Assembly (NCBI RefSeq): GCF_002777855.1
Contig: NZ_MEIK01000032.1
Span: 1 to 34,188 of the forward strand
Reading direction: 5' to 3'
From: Snodgrassella alvi
GTDB lineage: Bacteria; Pseudomonadota; Gammaproteobacteria; Burkholderiales; Neisseriaceae
DNA: 34,188 nt
Made by a program: the position numbers and the translations under genes. Shown piece after piece: positions 8,755 to 18,091 of the stretch. The notes beneath the pieces were generated by a model. That model was not told where the DNA came from. It made no database searches and was given only the letters and a program-made list of their open reading frames with translations. The stretch's first letter is position 1. Each line of letters opens with the position of its first letter.

Positions 8755-9492
8755 TTATTCCTTCCAAACACTATTGCCTAGGCTTCTTGCATCTAGAAAT
8801 CCGCCCCTTCCGTCTTGCTGCCAGAACCACCCTTCTGCGGACAATGACTCCCAAACCACGTGCGGCCAATTAGCCCAAGGCAAATAATGTACACCGCAAA
8901 TTTCGGTATCTTCCTCTTTTATCTTACCTGTCAGTTCGCGACAGGCCGTCTGATTTCCTACTTGTGCTCTGGCAAACCAGCCACCCCATTTTGGACTATG
9001 AATTTCCCACAATTTATCTAATTGACTAGCAAGATCTTTTGTATTTTTTTGGGTTGGTTTCACATATCCTGCCACTAACTGTGCCAGCCAATATAGCCAG
9101 CCCAATGGTGTGTTCAGATATCGTTGCAGCCATGACTGATTGACTGTCTGATAAATCACCAAAGGATAAGAACGACCAATGCTGTCAGCAGAAGGGCTCA
9201 TCACCCCGATTACCCAAGATCGTCCTGAAAATGGCAATATTCCGGGTGCTAATACAAAACTCCATGGTAAAGCATGCAGTACGGGACTTTCCTGCCCAAA
9301 ATCGGGCGTCAGGTACAGCCAATCATGTTTATCCTTGATATTATCTTTTTGAGGCTGCAGCCATTCCTGCTTATTCAACCATATCCGCCATTCATCAATT
9401 TCCTGTCCTTGTGCTCTATAGCGAACATAATCGCCCCTGTCGGGTAATTTTCCCCAAATAGCAGGTGACGAAATGCGCGGTATACCTATCAT
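8755..9492 (-). CDS. tagF: TagF-type T6SS accessory protein
   Basis: The 245-residue product begins with the TagF signature GKLPDRGDYVRY (DUF2094) and matches a stand-alone TagF domain without a fused PppA phosphatase. In Pseudomonas and Agrobacterium, TagF represses T6SS assembly post-translationally, through interaction with the FHA protein. It overlaps the tssM stop by 4 nt, so it is translated from the same message. No PpkA kinase or PppA phosphatase gene is visible in the window, so TagF here may act with the FHA-like protein encoded at 23845. Its own stop lies 2 nt before the HExxH effector gene. Confidence 0.92.
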   Translation of the reverse strand: MIGIPRISSPAIWGKLPDRGDYVRYRAQGQEIDEWRIWLNKQEWLQPQKDNIKDKHDWLYLTPDFGQESPVLHALPWSFVLAPGILPFSGRSWVIGVMSPSADSIGRSYPLVIYQTVNQSWLQRYLNTPLGWLYWLAQLVAGYVKPTQKNTKDLASQLDKLWEIHSPKWGGWFARAQVGNQTACRELTGKIKEEDTEICGVHYLPWANWPHVVWESLSAEGWFWQQDGRGGFLDARSLGNSVWKE

Positions 9493-12400
9493 GGCGTACT
9501 ACCTCCTACAGGGCAGGTAAATCCACGTAATGGGTTGTTTGGGCTTTGTAGATTAAAATCTACACTTGAAGATATTTCGAGCACTACACGGCGACCATCA
9601 AATTTGAACTCAACCAAATGGCGGCTGTCACTCATACTGCTGATGATTCGGCCTTTGTTTAGCAGCCGGAAAAGCGCCCATGGCCCGCTGGTAATAATTG
9701 TTGAACTATCCTGACGTATGCGCGGATTGGCCGTTATTTCAGCCATGGAACCGTTTCTCGGACCTGGCCAGGTAATGTGTAGTGGACGCACCGGTCCATG
9801 CATATAACGTTGTGATTGTCCGTCAATATCTATAATCAAATCTGTAATTGTGGGATCCAGTTCAACAACTTTAATATCCATACTCCAAGACATTTTCCGA
9901 GCTCCCTGTTCCTGAAAAAATGCTTCCCGAATGCGTTTTGCCTGCTGGAACGGTGCCAAACTTGGTCCCGGTAAAGGTGTGTTGCTTCCTTCAGATTGTT
10001 TATAACGCCATGGGTTAGAAGTTATGTCTACTTGTGATGCGAGCTGTTTATTGAAAAAATCGTCAAGCAGTCCGCCACTGGCAAATATACGGTTAAAATC
10101 GTCCGCACTTACTTCCTGATTACTGGCCGCAAAGGGATAACGGCCATCAATTACATTGCGACAATTTCCGCCTATCATGGCCTCCATTTGCCGGCTAAGT
10201 ACCTCTCCTGATGCCAGATTCAGTTTACGGGCCCCTTGATTGGTTAGATCGAGCAAGATATTTTGTAAAGGTGCTGGCATTTTGACTGCTTCAAGCCGTA
10301 ATTTTTCTGCAGCATCAATTTTGGGAGGTAAAGTGTTAGCAGCTAAAGCATTATCTGCTATCATTAATTGATTGTAATATTCATTGAGCAGACTCAGTAC
10401 GTTGTCTAGTTTTTGCGGCCTGCTGCCTGCATTACTGTTTTGCATATCGGCAGCGCCGGTGACAACTTCGCGTAATGCAGCAAATCGATTATCGACTAGT
10501 GTTTTTTCTAACTGCTCTTCAGGACGTACGTTTTTCAACAATTTGGCTGTCTGTACGGCTTCACGGGTATTGCCTGATAATCGTTGCTCGGCTCGTTCAG
10601 CCAGAATTTTTTGGCTGGTATTTTTGTCCATAGGTGGTACCAGCGTTGTTTGTTCTACAACTGCTTTGGAAAGCCGCATCAGTGGCGAATCGGGAGCAGC
10701 AAATGTACGCAATGTCTGTAAGTCAAAAGCCAGACTGGGACTATTGTCAGCACCGGTACTATTCACGCTGTGAATATCTTCAAGAAAAGCCTGCCAGCGC
10801 GAAGTGTATTCTGTTAAATAAAGCCGACGCACCTCTTTGATTAAAGGGTCATCATCTCCGTTAACCCTCTGAACCAGCTGCTGGGCACGTTCAGCAGTTT
10901 TTTTTTGAGAAGCAGCAGTTTCCCTGCCCATAACCCATTCGTCATCTGCATAAGCGGCAGCAACAAATTCAGAGATGCGTTTATCAAATAAATCTCTATA
11001 ACCCTGTATAGTAAACAGGCCAGGAATACCGCGATCAAGCGGTTCGCCACTGGCACGAACAAAGACCATACCGGCATCAGCGCCTACTGCACGTACAATC
11101 GTAAAGTCTTCTGGTGCCTCATCACTCATGGCAACTTTGGCTCGGTCGTAGATTCGCTCGGTACTGGTACTACCTTCCAACAGCTCCCTTGCACTACGAA
11201 TCAAGGCATCATTTTTGGCAAATGGCGAATGTATGACACGGCTACCATCAAAAAGTGCACCCAGATGCTCATAAATACTGGCACTTCCACCAAAAGCTGC
11301 AGCGGTATCGTTTTGTTGCCAGTCTTTCAATATCCATGCCTGAATTTCAGCAGCGTTAAACTTATCCTGATGATCTGCATCCAGATTAAGTAGCAGATAG
11401 ACGCGTAAGGCATCATAGGTTGCTTTGGTATCTTTCTGAGCAATAGCATTGGAAAGGGTACTTTCAACACCACGAACCACAGGTGGCAGTAGCAGCTGAT
11501 CCAGTAGCTGGTCATAAGTGGAGGCGGCACTACTGATTATCGGTGGTACGCTATACAAACCATATCGGAAACTGGTTGATGGTTTATCCGGATCTAGTCC
11601 GGGGAATGCAGCCAGCTCACGGGCTGAATTCAAAATATCTGGTACAGCTGTTGTAGTAGGCTTACGGGAATAAACGCGCACTTTTTCAGCAAGCGCAGCT
11701 GCTTTAACATTAACTGCTGCAAGATAATTACTATTTTTACCATAACTGGTATACATACCCTGTACTAGCCAAAGGAATATAATCAGTACCAATAAATGAC
11801 CGGTAAATCGCATTACGCGATAACGCATTTCCCATTGTAAATTGGGTTGAACTAGGTTTGGCTCTTGAAAAATGAGTTTGGTCAGCAAATCATGTAGAAA
11901 ATAGCTGCGATTGCCTGTAGGCGGTACTGTATTTGCATAAAGGCTGTTTTTTTCAGTATATGCTGGGTCACGCTTGATAGCCCGCCATAAACGTTGCATT
12001 AGGGATAGGCGATCAGCTGTAGCATGAGCTGGCGCTTGAGCTGCACTAGTAAAATACACACCTCTGAGCGTATTGTGCAATTGGGTTGCATCAAATTTAG
12101 AATCAAGAAATACGCGTTCTATAATATCTAGTAATGGTTCAGCAAGCGCAGCAAATTCCTGTGGCAGAGCATAAAGATTACATCTGCGCTGTACATCGTA
12201 TTCTTCCTGTAAACGATTATCTACACCCTGATTTAGTCTTTGCGTTAGTAGCTTCAGCTCACTTTCACAATTTGAACGCAGCTTATCATAATTATTTTTT
12301 TGCTGTTTCTGATCATACGGTAAAGTGAAACCCCATATTTGTGCACGCCCCTCAGTAGTTAGGGAATTAAAGTAATCGGTGAAACCAGGCAGAAGATCCA

Positions 12401-13418
12401 TTTTGGTTACCACCAAATATACCGGAAACTGAATACCTAATTCGGTTCGGAGCTCTCCCAGACGCGCTCTTAATGCTGCCGCAGCCGTGATACGCTCAGC
12501 TTCAGATTTACCGGCCAGATCAGCTACATTGACTGTTAAAAGTACACCATTAATTGGTGCGCGCGGACGATATTTGCGCAGAAGACCGAGGAAACCACGC
12601 CATTCCTCAGCATTGCGGGTAGTAGTATCAGCAGAACCGCCATCATCATGGCGAACATAACGTCCAGCAGTATCAATTAACACGGCTTCATTGGTAAACC
12701 ACCAGTCACAATGTACTGTGCCGCCTTTGCCGGGCACAGCAAAGGCTTCCGCTGATTGTCCCATTTGCTCTGCCAGTGGGAATTGCAGGCCAGCATTCAT
12801 TAAAGCTGTTGTTTTACCATCACCGGGCGCACCAATAATCATGTACCACGGCAGCTCATATAAATAGCGTTTACCTTCAAAAATACGGCGTATACCAAGT
12901 CCCGGCTTACCAATACGCAATTGCTTAAGCTGCTCAACGGCACGTGAGACTATATTGGTAACCGCACGCTGATCTTCACGAGCTTCAGAAACAACAGGTT
13001 TATCGCCACGCGGACGCAGGATTTTTTGCAGCAACTGCTCATCTACACGTAAAGCCAACCATAGTCGGTACAAACCATATAGCGCATAACAAAACAAAAC
13101 GATGCCAATCAACATGGCTCGAGTCCATGCTGGTGCAAATGGTTTGGTCTGACCATATGCAAGCAGAGGTGCTGCTTTCCATATCAGTACACATAAAGCT
13201 GCAACCCAGATAGCCGATAACGACCAGTTCTTAAACCATAGAAACAGAAATGCGAACAGAATCAGAATGGTGACAATGCGTGTAGACATAGATGCAAAAG
13301 GATGCAATCCACCAAACGTCAGCAAAGGTCCCACAAACCAGACTATCAGTGCTAATAAAATAATACCGATAATTACCAGCATGCGGCGGGAAAAAAGAAA
13401 ATCTAAAATTTTTTGCAT
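9489..13418 (-). CDS. tssM: TssM (IcmF) inner-membrane complex protein
   Basis: At 1309 residues this is a full-length TssM. Hydrophobic segments lie at about 13-35, 47-62, 69-88 and 101-121, followed by the cytoplasmic NTPase-like domain with an intact Walker A motif GAPGDGKT at 196-203. A further membrane segment lies near 535-555, and the rest is the large periplasmic region ending in the C-terminal beta-rich domain that contacts TssJ. TssM joins TssL and TssJ into the trans-envelope channel complex. One more N-terminal hydrophobic segment than in many TssM proteins is apparent, although not all need span the membrane. The 159 nt upstream, after the unknown periplasmic gene, holds no gene and only a weak 5-bp hairpin (13469-13483), so a secondary promoter there is possible. 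Confidence 0.97.
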   Translation of the reverse strand: MQKILDFLFSRRMLVIIGIILLALIVWFVGPLLTFGGLHPFASMSTRIVTILILFAFLFLWFKNWSLSAIWVAALCVLIWKAAPLLAYGQTKPFAPAWTRAMLIGIVLFCYALYGLYRLWLALRVDEQLLQKILRPRGDKPVVSEAREDQRAVTNIVSRAVEQLKQLRIGKPGLGIRRIFEGKRYLYELPWYMIIGAPGDGKTTALMNAGLQFPLAEQMGQSAEAFAVPGKGGTVHCDWWFTNEAVLIDTAGRYVRHDDGGSADTTTRNAEEWRGFLGLLRKYRPRAPINGVLLTVNVADLAGKSEAERITAAAALRARLGELRTELGIQFPVYLVVTKMDLLPGFTDYFNSLTTEGRAQIWGFTLPYDQKQQKNNYDKLRSNCESELKLLTQRLNQGVDNRLQEEYDVQRRCNLYALPQEFAALAEPLLDIIERVFLDSKFDATQLHNTLRGVYFTSAAQAPAHATADRLSLMQRLWRAIKRDPAYTEKNSLYANTVPPTGNRSYFLHDLLTKLIFQEPNLVQPNLQWEMRYRVMRFTGHLLVLIIFLWLVQGMYTSYGKNSNYLAAVNVKAAALAEKVRVYSRKPTTTAVPDILNSARELAAFPGLDPDKPSTSFRYGLYSVPPIISSAASTYDQLLDQLLLPPVVRGVESTLSNAIAQKDTKATYDALRVYLLLNLDADHQDKFNAAEIQAWILKDWQQNDTAAAFGGSASIYEHLGALFDGSRVIHSPFAKNDALIRSARELLEGSTSTERIYDRAKVAMSDEAPEDFTIVRAVGADAGMVFVRASGEPLDRGIPGLFTIQGYRDLFDKRISEFVAAAYADDEWVMGRETAASQKKTAERAQQLVQRVNGDDDPLIKEVRRLYLTEYTSRWQAFLEDIHSVNSTGADNSPSLAFDLQTLRTFAAPDSPLMRLSKAVVEQTTLVPPMDKNTSQKILAERAEQRLSGNTREAVQTAKLLKNVRPEEQLEKTLVDNRFAALREVVTGAADMQNSNAGSRPQKLDNVLSLLNEYYNQLMIADNALAANTLPPKIDAAEKLRLEAVKMPAPLQNILLDLTNQGARKLNLASGEVLSRQMEAMIGGNCRNVIDGRYPFAASNQEVSADDFNRIFASGGLLDDFFNKQLASQVDITSNPWRYKQSEGSNTPLPGPSLAPFQQAKRIREAFFQEQGARKMSWSMDIKVVELDPTITDLIIDIDGQSQRYMHGPVRPLHITWPGPRNGSMAEITANPRIRQDSSTIITSGPWALFRLLNKGRIISSMSDSRHLVEFKFDGRRVVLEISSSVDFNLQSPNNPLRGFTCPVGGSTP

Positions 13419-13577
13419 GTTATTTGCTTTAGCTATCTATCTAGGCGGGTTGATAATAAATTTTTACTGAGGTGTAAGACCTCTGCACAAATATAGTTGA
13501 TACCACCTATGGGTTTATGCCCTACAACCTTTTTAAATTAATACTATTTTTTAACCGGAAGTTTCCAAGTTCTTATC

Positions 13578-14072
13578 TTAATGCATCGAAAATTTATCAA
13601 TAATTTCTTGTGCGCGACGGCTTCCGCCGTTTTCAGTAAATAAAATCTGCAATTTACTTCCTATCCTGACTACAGAAAATGGAACCAGAATTTTGCTGTG
13701 CTTAAAAAAACGAGTTTTGCCCAGTGATTTTATAGCTTGTACAGCGGCTGTTTCGTCTGAATAGCTGAGTTCTAAAAATCCCAATTGTATAGGTGCAAGT
13801 GCATTATCTGATGAAATGCTTTGTAAATTAATTCCATAGGCATTATGCAGTGATATTCCAAGCCTACTATTAAGATTATGACGAATAATATCTTTTACCT
13901 GAGCATCCGAAATTCTTGCTGCATTTACTGGTTCAGCCAACTGCTGCCTGATTTGTTCAACGATAATTGGTTCATCATTATCCAAAACAGATGCAAAAGA
14001 TATAACACTAAATAAGCCTAACCAAATACTTAAAGAAAGCTTGACAATATTATTCAGTAACCGCATTTTCAT
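13578..14072 (-). CDS. Unknown exported protein between tssL and tssM
   Basis: I do not recognise this 164-residue protein. It has a clear Sec signal peptide: basic MKMRLLNN, a hydrophobic core to about residue 22, and a likely cleavage site S-F-A after residue 27. The mature part has no Cys, no lipobox and no membrane segment; it looks mixed alpha/beta with a basic C-terminal third. It is 40 nt after tssL and 159 nt before tssM on the same strand, so it sits inside the genes for the envelope complex. A periplasmic accessory role for TssJLM or for local peptidoglycan remodelling is plausible, but no catalytic motif supports the latter. It could also be an unrelated insertion into the operon. 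Confidence 0.8.
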   Translation of the reverse strand: MKMRLLNNIVKLSLSIWLGLFSVISFASVLDNDEPIIVEQIRQQLAEPVNAARISDAQVKDIIRHNLNSRLGISLHNAYGINLQSISSDNALAPIQLGFLELSYSDETAAVQAIKSLGKTRFFKHSKILVPFSVVRIGSKLQILFTENGGSRRAQEIIDKFSMH

Positions 14073-14112
14073 ACCTTTTTTAACGGCGAATGTAATTAAT
14101 ACAAAATTTGGT

Positions 14113-15459
14113 TCACTCAGTTACCAAAATATCTACACGACGATTTTTTGCACGGCCTTCTGCTGTATTGTTATCTTCTACTGGTGCACTATCACCCAAA
14201 CCGACAATTTTCAATCGTGATTCCGCTATCCCTTTGTTTACTAACAAAGCGGCCACTTCTGCTGCCCTTTTTTCAGATAAAACCTGATTAGAAGGAAATT
14301 CTGCAGTATGAATAGGTTGATTGTCAGTATGTCCAGTTACAGTTACAGTACCTGATACTTTGTTTATTTCGCTGGCTACTTTATCCAGTACTGGCATTAT
14401 TTTGGGATTTACTGTTTTCTTGCCCGGAACAAACATGAAATCACCAAGAAATGTTACCTGACTTTGCTGAGCATTTTCATTAACACTGACTACACCACGT
14501 TCAATTTCATCTTTAAGTAAAGCTTTCAGCCGCAATACACCAGTCGTTGCAGGTGGTGGCACCGCTTTACCTATAGCAGCAATTCGTTGTTGTAATCTTG
14601 TATCAGTATCCACAATCTGAAATTTAAACCAGACAAAAATGGCCAATAACAGACAGCAAAAAAACACAGCACTGATCCATACAGGCAACGAACGCAGTCG
14701 ACGAAACTTACCAGATGCATCTGCATACCAGTGTGGAGACAAATCACGGGCAACCGGATCTCGGCCACTGCTGATGATGGATAGCAATTGCTGACGAATC
14801 AAATCAAGCTGTTTACGCCCATCCGGACGAACACTATACCGCCCTTCAAACCCCAAACTTAAAATTCGGTAGATAACTTCTAATACGTCTCCGTATTCAA
14901 TTGGATTTGGAGAAAGACGGCCAATTAATAGAAATATTTTTTCGCCACCATAGCTTTCGTTATGAAAAACAATGAGCAGGCTTTTTCTAGCCCATGCTCC
15001 TCCACCTCCCCATGATGTTTTATTGGCGGCCTCATCCAGAGCTGTGCAAACACAATAACGTACTGCCAGTACGTGTTCACGCCTCAAATTTGCCCGATCA
15101 CATAAAGTTTGATAAATGTGAACTTCGCGTATGAGCAGCTCACGCAGACTTTCAATGCCATTATCGTATGAATCAAGTTGAGCCGGCATATTGGCCAGTG
15201 CGAGCAACAAGGGCTGTGCTGCTTCCAGCAGAGGATTATCAGCCGCTTCAATTGCTGCTAGACGTAATTTACTGTCCGGTCCCGCATCAATATTGTCTGC
15301 CAATTTGGCTGATTGTTGTTCTCCGAACCAGGATGTATCCGCAAGACGCTCAAACTCATAACCATGTTGTGGTTGTGATAAAGACTCCGTAGCTGAAGCC
15401 TCAGGTATTTGCTCTTTCTTAGCGCCTGTACCATTGAGAATGGTATCGAACTCATTCAT
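14113..15459 (-). CDS. tssL: TssL (DotU) with C-terminal OmpA-like peptidoglycan-binding domain
   Basis: The 448-residue product combines a cytoplasmic DotU domain (about 70-250, including the characteristic CVCTALDEAA segment near 137), one transmembrane helix at 259-280 and a periplasmic OmpA/MotB-like domain at about 330-448. The OmpA part carries GHTDN at 376-380 and GRAKNRRVDI at 435-444, the usual peptidoglycan-binding elements. It is therefore an extended TssL that can anchor the T6SS membrane complex to the cell wall itself. The ATG at 15459 overlaps the tssK stop as ATGA, implying coupled translation. Confidence 0.96.
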   Translation of the reverse strand: MNEFDTILNGTGAKKEQIPEASATESLSQPQHGYEFERLADTSWFGEQQSAKLADNIDAGPDSKLRLAAIEAADNPLLEAAQPLLLALANMPAQLDSYDNGIESLRELLIREVHIYQTLCDRANLRREHVLAVRYCVCTALDEAANKTSWGGGGAWARKSLLIVFHNESYGGEKIFLLIGRLSPNPIEYGDVLEVIYRILSLGFEGRYSVRPDGRKQLDLIRQQLLSIISSGRDPVARDLSPHWYADASGKFRRLRSLPVWISAVFFCCLLLAIFVWFKFQIVDTDTRLQQRIAAIGKAVPPPATTGVLRLKALLKDEIERGVVSVNENAQQSQVTFLGDFMFVPGKKTVNPKIMPVLDKVASEINKVSGTVTVTGHTDNQPIHTAEFPSNQVLSEKRAAEVAALLVNKGIAESRLKIVGLGDSAPVEDNNTAEGRAKNRRVDILVTE

Positions 15460-16802
15460 TGATCACGCACTCCCCAAAGTTCAATTAGTAAGCCAGGAAA
15501 TTCACCGGCAATGTGCATGGCCAATCCACCGTAATGAGCAATATGTTCCCATAACGGACCATCACGTAATAGCTCAAAATAAACATAGCCGGCATTAAAA
15601 GGAATCTGACGCGGAGGTACAGGTAATGCCTGCAATGCCATCCCCGGTAAATGAGAACGAATCAACTCCGGCAAACGATCTGAAGGACCTATTTTGGTCT
15701 GTGCAGCAAATTGATGTACCAAAATATCTGGAGGTATCTGAGCCTTAACAGCCAATACCAGAGCATTAAAGCCACGCAGTTCTGTGGGTTCAACCACTGC
15801 ATTCTTGACTCCGTAAGCCGCATCCTCTAGTCGAATATGCTGCGCACTACGAATCAATACTGCATTTAACAAATGCTGAACATCATCGACAACTGGTTTC
15901 AGACAGTAATAAGGTGCATCATGACGATATGGTAAATGCTCTATTGGGCGCCGTGTATGTGGTCTAACGAAAGTCGATAGCTCACCTGCCATGCAAATCA
16001 ACTGCCGATAGATAAATTCCGGTGAAGTGGCGCCAACTTTCTGCACATGATGTAGTAAAGGTTCATAACGGTTTAGAATTTGCAAAAGCAAATAGTCGGA
16101 TACCTCAGCCGCCTCTGAGCCTTTACCTTGTCTGCCTGTAAGTCTATCAGCAAGTGAATCGGCTCGCAGATGTGTCAAATCATGGATCTGTGAAAGCCAA
16201 GTCTGTAGCAAGGTACTGGCGGTATAGTGAGTAACAGGTGGTATGACAGTGCTGTCTAGCTCAACCCCACCGTCTGCCCGTAAAGTACTGATACGGGCAA
16301 TTGGCAATCCTATCCAGGCATCTGTCAACGCTTTCTGCGGCATCAGTCTTAATCGCAAATGGCTGAGCTGAACTGTTTTTGCACCAAGTCCGATAGAGTT
16401 TGCATCTCGCACATCGCTTTCAAATACAGCAAAACGAGCGAGCGACTCCGAATTATCTTCAAAACTGGTCTCTTCAGCATTTGGTGTGCGGATAGGCAAA
16501 GCAAGATAAATTAGTTGTTCAAGATGTTCTGGCTGAATGGTCAACGGCGGAGGCAGCAATGTGTGCCCAGGCGCTTCAAAAGGCGTACCGTCGGGAAATA
16601 CACCAGCCACATCTTTTAATACCAGTTTACCTAAATTCAACGCTTCGTGATCTATATCGTAGCGACTGAAACCCCAGAAAAAAGGCGATAACGGCACACT
16701 GCGACTATGTGCAAAATGTTCCAGATAGCGTTCTTGTTGCTGGAAAATCTGTGGCAGCAGAAATTGCCCTTCACTCCAGACTACACGGTTATACCAACTC
16801 AT
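15456..16802 (-). CDS. tssK: TssK baseplate protein
   Basis: The 448-residue protein has the typical TssK opening (WSEGQFLLPQIFQQQERY, near residue 9) and family length. TssK trimers link the baseplate wedges (TssE-F-G) to the cytoplasmic parts of TssL and TssM. The sequence runs through the N-terminal shell domain, a helical middle part (about 220-320) and the C-terminal head domain that binds the membrane complex. It lies 19 nt after tssJ and overlaps tssL by 4 nt. No anomalies are seen. Confidence 0.96.
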   Translation of the reverse strand: MSWYNRVVWSEGQFLLPQIFQQQERYLEHFAHSRSVPLSPFFWGFSRYDIDHEALNLGKLVLKDVAGVFPDGTPFEAPGHTLLPPPLTIQPEHLEQLIYLALPIRTPNAEETSFEDNSESLARFAVFESDVRDANSIGLGAKTVQLSHLRLRLMPQKALTDAWIGLPIARISTLRADGGVELDSTVIPPVTHYTASTLLQTWLSQIHDLTHLRADSLADRLTGRQGKGSEAAEVSDYLLLQILNRYEPLLHHVQKVGATSPEFIYRQLICMAGELSTFVRPHTRRPIEHLPYRHDAPYYCLKPVVDDVQHLLNAVLIRSAQHIRLEDAAYGVKNAVVEPTELRGFNALVLAVKAQIPPDILVHQFAAQTKIGPSDRLPELIRSHLPGMALQALPVPPRQIPFNAGYVYFELLRDGPLWEHIAHYGGLAMHIAGEFPGLLIELWGVRDQ

Positions 16803-16821
16803 TTAGAGAAATTCCTCTGCT

Positions 16822-17358
16822 TTAATCCACTTCAGTGACCACTATGGCCCTCTGTCCAATATTTATATCCAGCTTTGCTTTTTTCAGTGGCCACCATTCC
16901 CGATACCAAGTTGCATACGGAGCATCGGCTAGTCTGTAGGTTTCACGCCACTGAGAACGCGTAAGACTGCGGTAACCAGCCAATACGCCAATAACTGTCG
17001 TTTCAGGATTGGTTCTGCGCCGGATAGTTTTGATTTCTCCCGGCCGCAGTATAAATTCATCGCTTACGAGCAGATCATTACCTAATACTGATTTATCATT
17101 ATCCTGTAGTGTGTAAAAATCTGCAGATGTGAATGCATTGTCATTTTTTAATTCGTATATGCGTACTTGAATAGGTGCAGCACGACCTTTTTCATCAGGA
17201 TTAACATTGTCAGCAGCTTCAATATGCAATTCCAGACGTGTTTGTTCTTTTACATCCTGCACAGACCGGCAACCAACTACACTCAAAAACAAAATGCAGA
17301 TTAAGATAAAGCGGCCAGTTCGATATAGTTCCCGATAACACTGATATATTTTATTCAA
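16822..17358 (-). CDS. tssJ: TssJ outer-membrane lipoprotein, apparent TTG start
   Basis: The 178-residue product has a basic N-terminus, a hydrophobic segment and the lipobox VVGC (Cys about 30), followed by a TssJ beta-sandwich with the usual blocks (for example PIQVRIYELK and LRPGEIKTI). TssJ anchors the T6SS membrane complex to the outer membrane and binds the TssM C-terminus. No in-frame ATG precedes the lipobox. The only usable start is TTG at 17358, with an in-frame TGA two codons upstream and a GGTGA-like ribosome site. The gene is separated from hcp by 150 nt containing a perfect inverted repeat at 17416-17447. Confidence 0.9.
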   Translation of the reverse strand: MNKIYQCYRELYRTGRFILICILFLSVVGCRSVQDVKEQTRLELHIEAADNVNPDEKGRAAPIQVRIYELKNDNAFTSADFYTLQDNDKSVLGNDLLVSDEFILRPGEIKTIRRRTNPETTVIGVLAGYRSLTRSQWRETYRLADAPYATWYREWWPLKKAKLDINIGQRAIVVTEVD

Positions 17359-17415
17359 ATTTCATCACCATTTATGGTAATGCCAGATAGCTATTTTCCG
17401 ACCAAATTAGTCAAT

Positions 17416-17447
17416 ATCATCAGAGAATTTTTAGGCTCTCTGATGAT
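17416..17447. promoter_or_regulatory. Perfect 11-bp inverted repeat between hcp and tssJ
   Basis: ATCATCAGAGA at 17416-17426 pairs perfectly with TCTCTGATGAT at 17437-17447 across a 10-nt loop. The hairpin lies about 60 nt after the hcp stop and about 60 nt before the tssJ start. No clear T-tract follows it on the minus strand, so it is not a textbook intrinsic terminator. It could be an mRNA-stabilising or processing hairpin at the end of a short hcp transcript, a partial attenuator, or a protein-binding palindrome. Confidence 0.55.
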
Positions 17448-17508
17448 CCTTATTGCATTGAAAAACACTTTGCCTTCAAACACATGATAGATGAGGCATT
17501 ACTTAATC

Positions 17509-17994
17509 TTAGGCTTCTTTATTGGCCTTGATGTCGTATTGAGCAGTTACGGTACCGCCACTGCCGCCCTGCTGATTCTGTACAACATATTCCTGCTTCA
17601 CTTTAGAGAAAGATAAACGCACCATTTCACGCGGATTCTGCTCATCAGTGCTGCTACCGGAAGGCATTACACTTGATACAATCAGGTCATTCATTGTGAT
17701 TTTCAGGTATTCTAAAGGTGTTCCACCTGCTTTACGCATCACTAATTTTGCTTCTGGAATATGCTTACCAGTTAAACAGTATTTCATTAGATTAGGACTG
17801 GAACGATCAATGTAATGTTCAAATTGCAGGTCATGAACAGTTGCCCGACCGGTACCCAAACCACTACCAGACTGCATAGAAGATTCCTGAGTGATTCCCC
17901 AGTTCCAGTTTAATACCTGAATTTCATTTTTATGTTGTGCATCCGGAGATTCTCCGTCAATGCCATCAATTTTCAAGAAAATGTCGTGTGCCAT
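17509..17994 (-). CDS. hcp: Hcp (TssD) inner-tube protein
   Basis: The 161-residue product has the standard Hcp start (MAHDIFLKIDGIDGES), the interior blocks (VLNWNWGITQ, LQFEHYIDRSSPNLMKYCLTG) and the usual length. Hexamers stack into the tube that carries the spike and small effectors. The start is preceded by a strong AAAGGAG ribosome site, in keeping with the high output Hcp needs. It is flanked by 97 nt upstream (after the STY0300-like gene) and 150 nt downstream containing an inverted repeat, so it may be expressed partly apart from its neighbours. Confidence 0.97.
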   Translation of the reverse strand: MAHDIFLKIDGIDGESPDAQHKNEIQVLNWNWGITQESSMQSGSGLGTGRATVHDLQFEHYIDRSSPNLMKYCLTGKHIPEAKLVMRKAGGTPLEYLKITMNDLIVSSVMPSGSSTDEQNPREMVRLSFSKVKQEYVVQNQQGGSGGTVTAQYDIKANKEA

Positions 17995-18091
17995 ATTGGC
18001 TCCTTTGTTGTTTACTATTAAAGAAGTACTACATCATCCGCTTAGCGTCATACACGACTATCGCGGAAAAATTATTTATTGAAAAACTGAA

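Noticed and set aside
8753-8767. Upstream TTG start for the HExxH protein, adding five residues
   Set aside because: The added codons are the GGAAGGAA ribosome site of the ATG at 8752, so the shorter protein is preferred.
8938-8957. GGCCGTCTGA, similar to a Neisseriaceae DNA-uptake sequence
   Set aside because: It is a single occurrence inside tagF and differs from the full uptake word; no enrichment is apparent in the window.
13469-13483. Short hairpin GAGGT-loop-ACCTC before tssM
   Set aside because: Only five base pairs, no T-tract and no other support; likely chance.
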